This document shows positions 62,465 through 64,000 of a stretch of DNA of 64,000 nt, in pieces (positions within the stretch are counted from its first letter, which is position 1; every line of letters starts with the position of its first letter). Position numbers and translations under genes: made by a program. Origin of the DNA: Eublepharis macularius (lineage: Eukaryota > Chordata > Lepidosauria > Squamata > Eublepharidae). The DNA lies in the NCBI RefSeq assembly GCF_028583425.1, contig NC_072790.1, forward strand, positions 156,792,397 through 156,856,396. Reading direction: 5' to 3'. Below the pieces are notes generated by a model that worked only from the letters and a program-made list of their open reading frames with translations, made no database searches and was not told the origin of the DNA.

Positions 62465-63172
62465 TTAACAGTCTTGTCCTTGGGTAGAACAGAAAGTCCC
62501 TTCTTGGTGTTTATTATTAGTCCCAGGTGCTCCAGGCACTGTGACGGTTCCAGGGAGCACTTTTGCCATGTTGATTATGAATCTGTGTTTTTCCAGAAAC
62601 TGGATTATGAATGAGGTGTTTTGAGCAGAAGATTCCCTGGTGTCTGATCTTATCAGCAAGTTGTCTAAGTAAGGATGGAGGTGGAGACTCATTTCTCTGA
62701 GCCTGACTACTGGAACCACTAGGAGTTTGGTGAAGACTCTTGGGGCTGTTGAAATCCCAAACAGCATTGCTCAGAATTGGTAGTGGTCATTCTCCACACA
62801 GAAATGTAGGAAACTTCTGTGGGCTGGAACAATGGGAACATGTAGATATGCCTCTGTTAAGTCTACGGAGGTTAGAAACCCCCCTGGGTGAAGTGCCTCT
62901 GCAATGGACCGCAGGGTTTCCATTCTGAAGTGTCGAAGTTTGATAAAGCAATTGATGTATTTTAGGTCCAGTATCGATCTCCAGTCCCCGTTCCTCTTGG
63001 GGACTGTGAAGAATATTGAATACACGCCCCTTCCCCTTTCGTTGTGAGGAACTGATGTCTTTGAGGATCCTTCCTGAGGGGTGACTTCAGGAACCACTCT
63101 CGTGGAAAGGAATTCTATGGAGTAACCATTGGACACTACTTCTCTGGTCCAGGCATCCACCTGTGACTCCAT
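62465..63172 (-). pseudogene. DIRS reverse transcriptase
   Basis: The first frame carries IFFTVPKRNGDWRSILDLKY and the motif A block LTSVDLTEAYLHVPI (catalytic Asp kept). A stop at 62780 stands where Arg is expected. The second frame carries FGISTAPRVFTKLL and the catalytic motif as YLDNLLIRS, where family members have two Asp; the second is Asn here. Dead by stop and by active-site change. Confidence 0.9.
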
Positions 63173-63317
63173 CCAAGCTGTTTAAAAGAGAAGTAGGTGG
63201 CCTCTCACCAGAGCCTCTTGCAAGTCAGGGCTTCTGTCCTTTGTCCTCTGAGTCAAACCTGGTGTTGCAGTTCGCAGACTGTCTGTGGGCCCTAGGTTGG
63301 AAGGGTCCCTTCTGTGA

Positions 63318-63797
63318 TTAAGACTTTTGGAAGCTCCAGGAGTGCTTCTGGTCCTGATGAAGTCTAGGAAGTGTGTGTTGAGACCTAAAGGGTTGTGATC
63401 CAAAGGAATTCCTCTCAGTCCACTTTAGAGACTTAGGCATGGCTTTTTTCTTGTCTTTGGTTATGACTAGGATTTTTTCCAGTTGATCTCCAAATAATTT
63501 CTCTCCTTGGAAAGGGTATGACATTAGAATGACTTTAGCCTGAATATCTGCTGGCCAGGCTCGAAGCCACAGAAGGCGTCTAGACACCGTAGTTGCGGCC
63601 ATGGCCCTGGAAACAAAGGACAGTGCGTCCAAGGTATCATCTGCCGTGAAGGTGCTGGCTTTCAGTATTTTATTGGTGCCCTCTTGGAGACGCTTGTTGT
63701 TCTCTGGAAGGAGCTGGATCAGCCTCCTGACCCAGATCACTGAGGCCCTGGAGACGATTGACGAAATAACCGAGGCCTTGATTGCCAGAGCCATCAC
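63318..63797 (-). pseudogene. DIRS gag-like protein, C-terminal part
   Basis: A 159-residue frame with LLWLRAWPADIQAKVILM followed by YPFQGEKLFGDQLEKIL, the conserved C-terminal block of DIRS gag-like proteins. The stretch between here and RT is Gln/Arg/His/Ser-rich, as usual. The upstream part continues toward and past the right edge of the window in other frames. Confidence 0.8.
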
Positions 63798-64000
63798 TTC
63801 ATGAGCTCTCTTTAGAATTACAAAGGGCTAAGATCTCCTCCCTCATCGTTTGCCTGATGGCAGACAAAACTTCTGGAGACAGAACGGGGTGAGGACGGGG
63901 TGAGAGCTGTGCGGCTGGAGCTCTGTGCATCTGGGCTGTCATTTTGCCTGAATTCTCCCACCGGGAGATTGGCAAACATGTCCTTGCTTGTGAGTGGGAA

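Larger units (their letters stand above)
59055..64000 (-). mobile_element. DIRS-type retrotransposon, partial and decayed
   Basis: The minus strand shows, 5' to 3', a gag-like region, reverse transcriptase, RNase H and a tyrosine recombinase, the order of DIRS elements. These use a recombinase in place of an integrase and make no TSD. The 3' terminal region at 59055-59480 has the complementary repeats expected of such an element. Many stops look like CGA to TGA changes. The 5' end lies beyond the window. A solo LTR at 59881-60715 splits the recombinase. Confidence 0.88.

Overview
The window is vertebrate nuclear DNA, most likely from a squamate reptile. It holds one unmistakable host gene, ZBTB18 (RP58/ZNF238), and many transposable elements of kinds common in lizards: L2 and CR1 LINEs, an L1 fragment, 5S-rRNA-derived and tRNA-derived SINEs, a DIRS retrotransposon, a Ty3/gypsy element and several hAT-type MITEs. 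A gecko-like lizard is my guess, but the species cannot be fixed from the sequence alone.

Region 1 (1-17 kb) is the ZBTB18 locus. A GC-rich CpG island (about 5.15-6.45 kb) is followed by a small 5' coding exon (8076-8088), a 1.7 kb intron, and one large exon carrying the BTB domain and four C2H2 zinc fingers (to 11395). The 3' UTR ends near the AATAAA at 13301. This part holds only old, eroded repeats. The coding sequence is intact, and the gene encodes a neuronal transcriptional repressor.

Region 2 (17-28.7 kb) is AT-rich intergenic DNA. It contains a 1.15 kb insertion between 154-bp direct repeats, a 5S-SINE, an internally deleted L2, a local duplication that copies the L2 edge, and a CR1 LINE split by a 649-bp hAT MITE with an exact 8-bp target-site duplication (TSD).

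Region 3 (28.7-34.5 kb) is the most interesting part. It is a Ty3/gypsy LTR retrotransposon with both LTRs and a perfect 5-bp TSD (AATAC), in which the integrase lies upstream of reverse transcriptase. That is the Gmr1-type order, the reverse of ordinary gypsy elements. Its gag is almost absent. The copy is dead (two frameshifts, three in-frame stops, a replaced RT catalytic Asp). It may sit inside an older solo LTR.

Region 4 (34.5-59 kb) is a repeat-rich intergenic tract. It holds a 250-bp palindromic hAT MITE with TSD, a longer L2 with endonuclease and RT, and a nested stack at 46.1-51.2 kb: an old minus-strand L2, a plus-strand L2 inside it, and a 2.5 kb hAT-type element inside that. The hAT element carries an internal inverted repeat and a minisatellite.

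Region 5 (59-64 kb) is a decayed minus-strand DIRS retrotransposon (gag-like, RT, RNase H, tyrosine recombinase). Its recombinase gene is split by an 835-bp solo LTR with a perfect TSD (TAGGC). The element runs off the window's right edge. No rRNA genes, functional tRNA genes or CRISPR arrays were seen.
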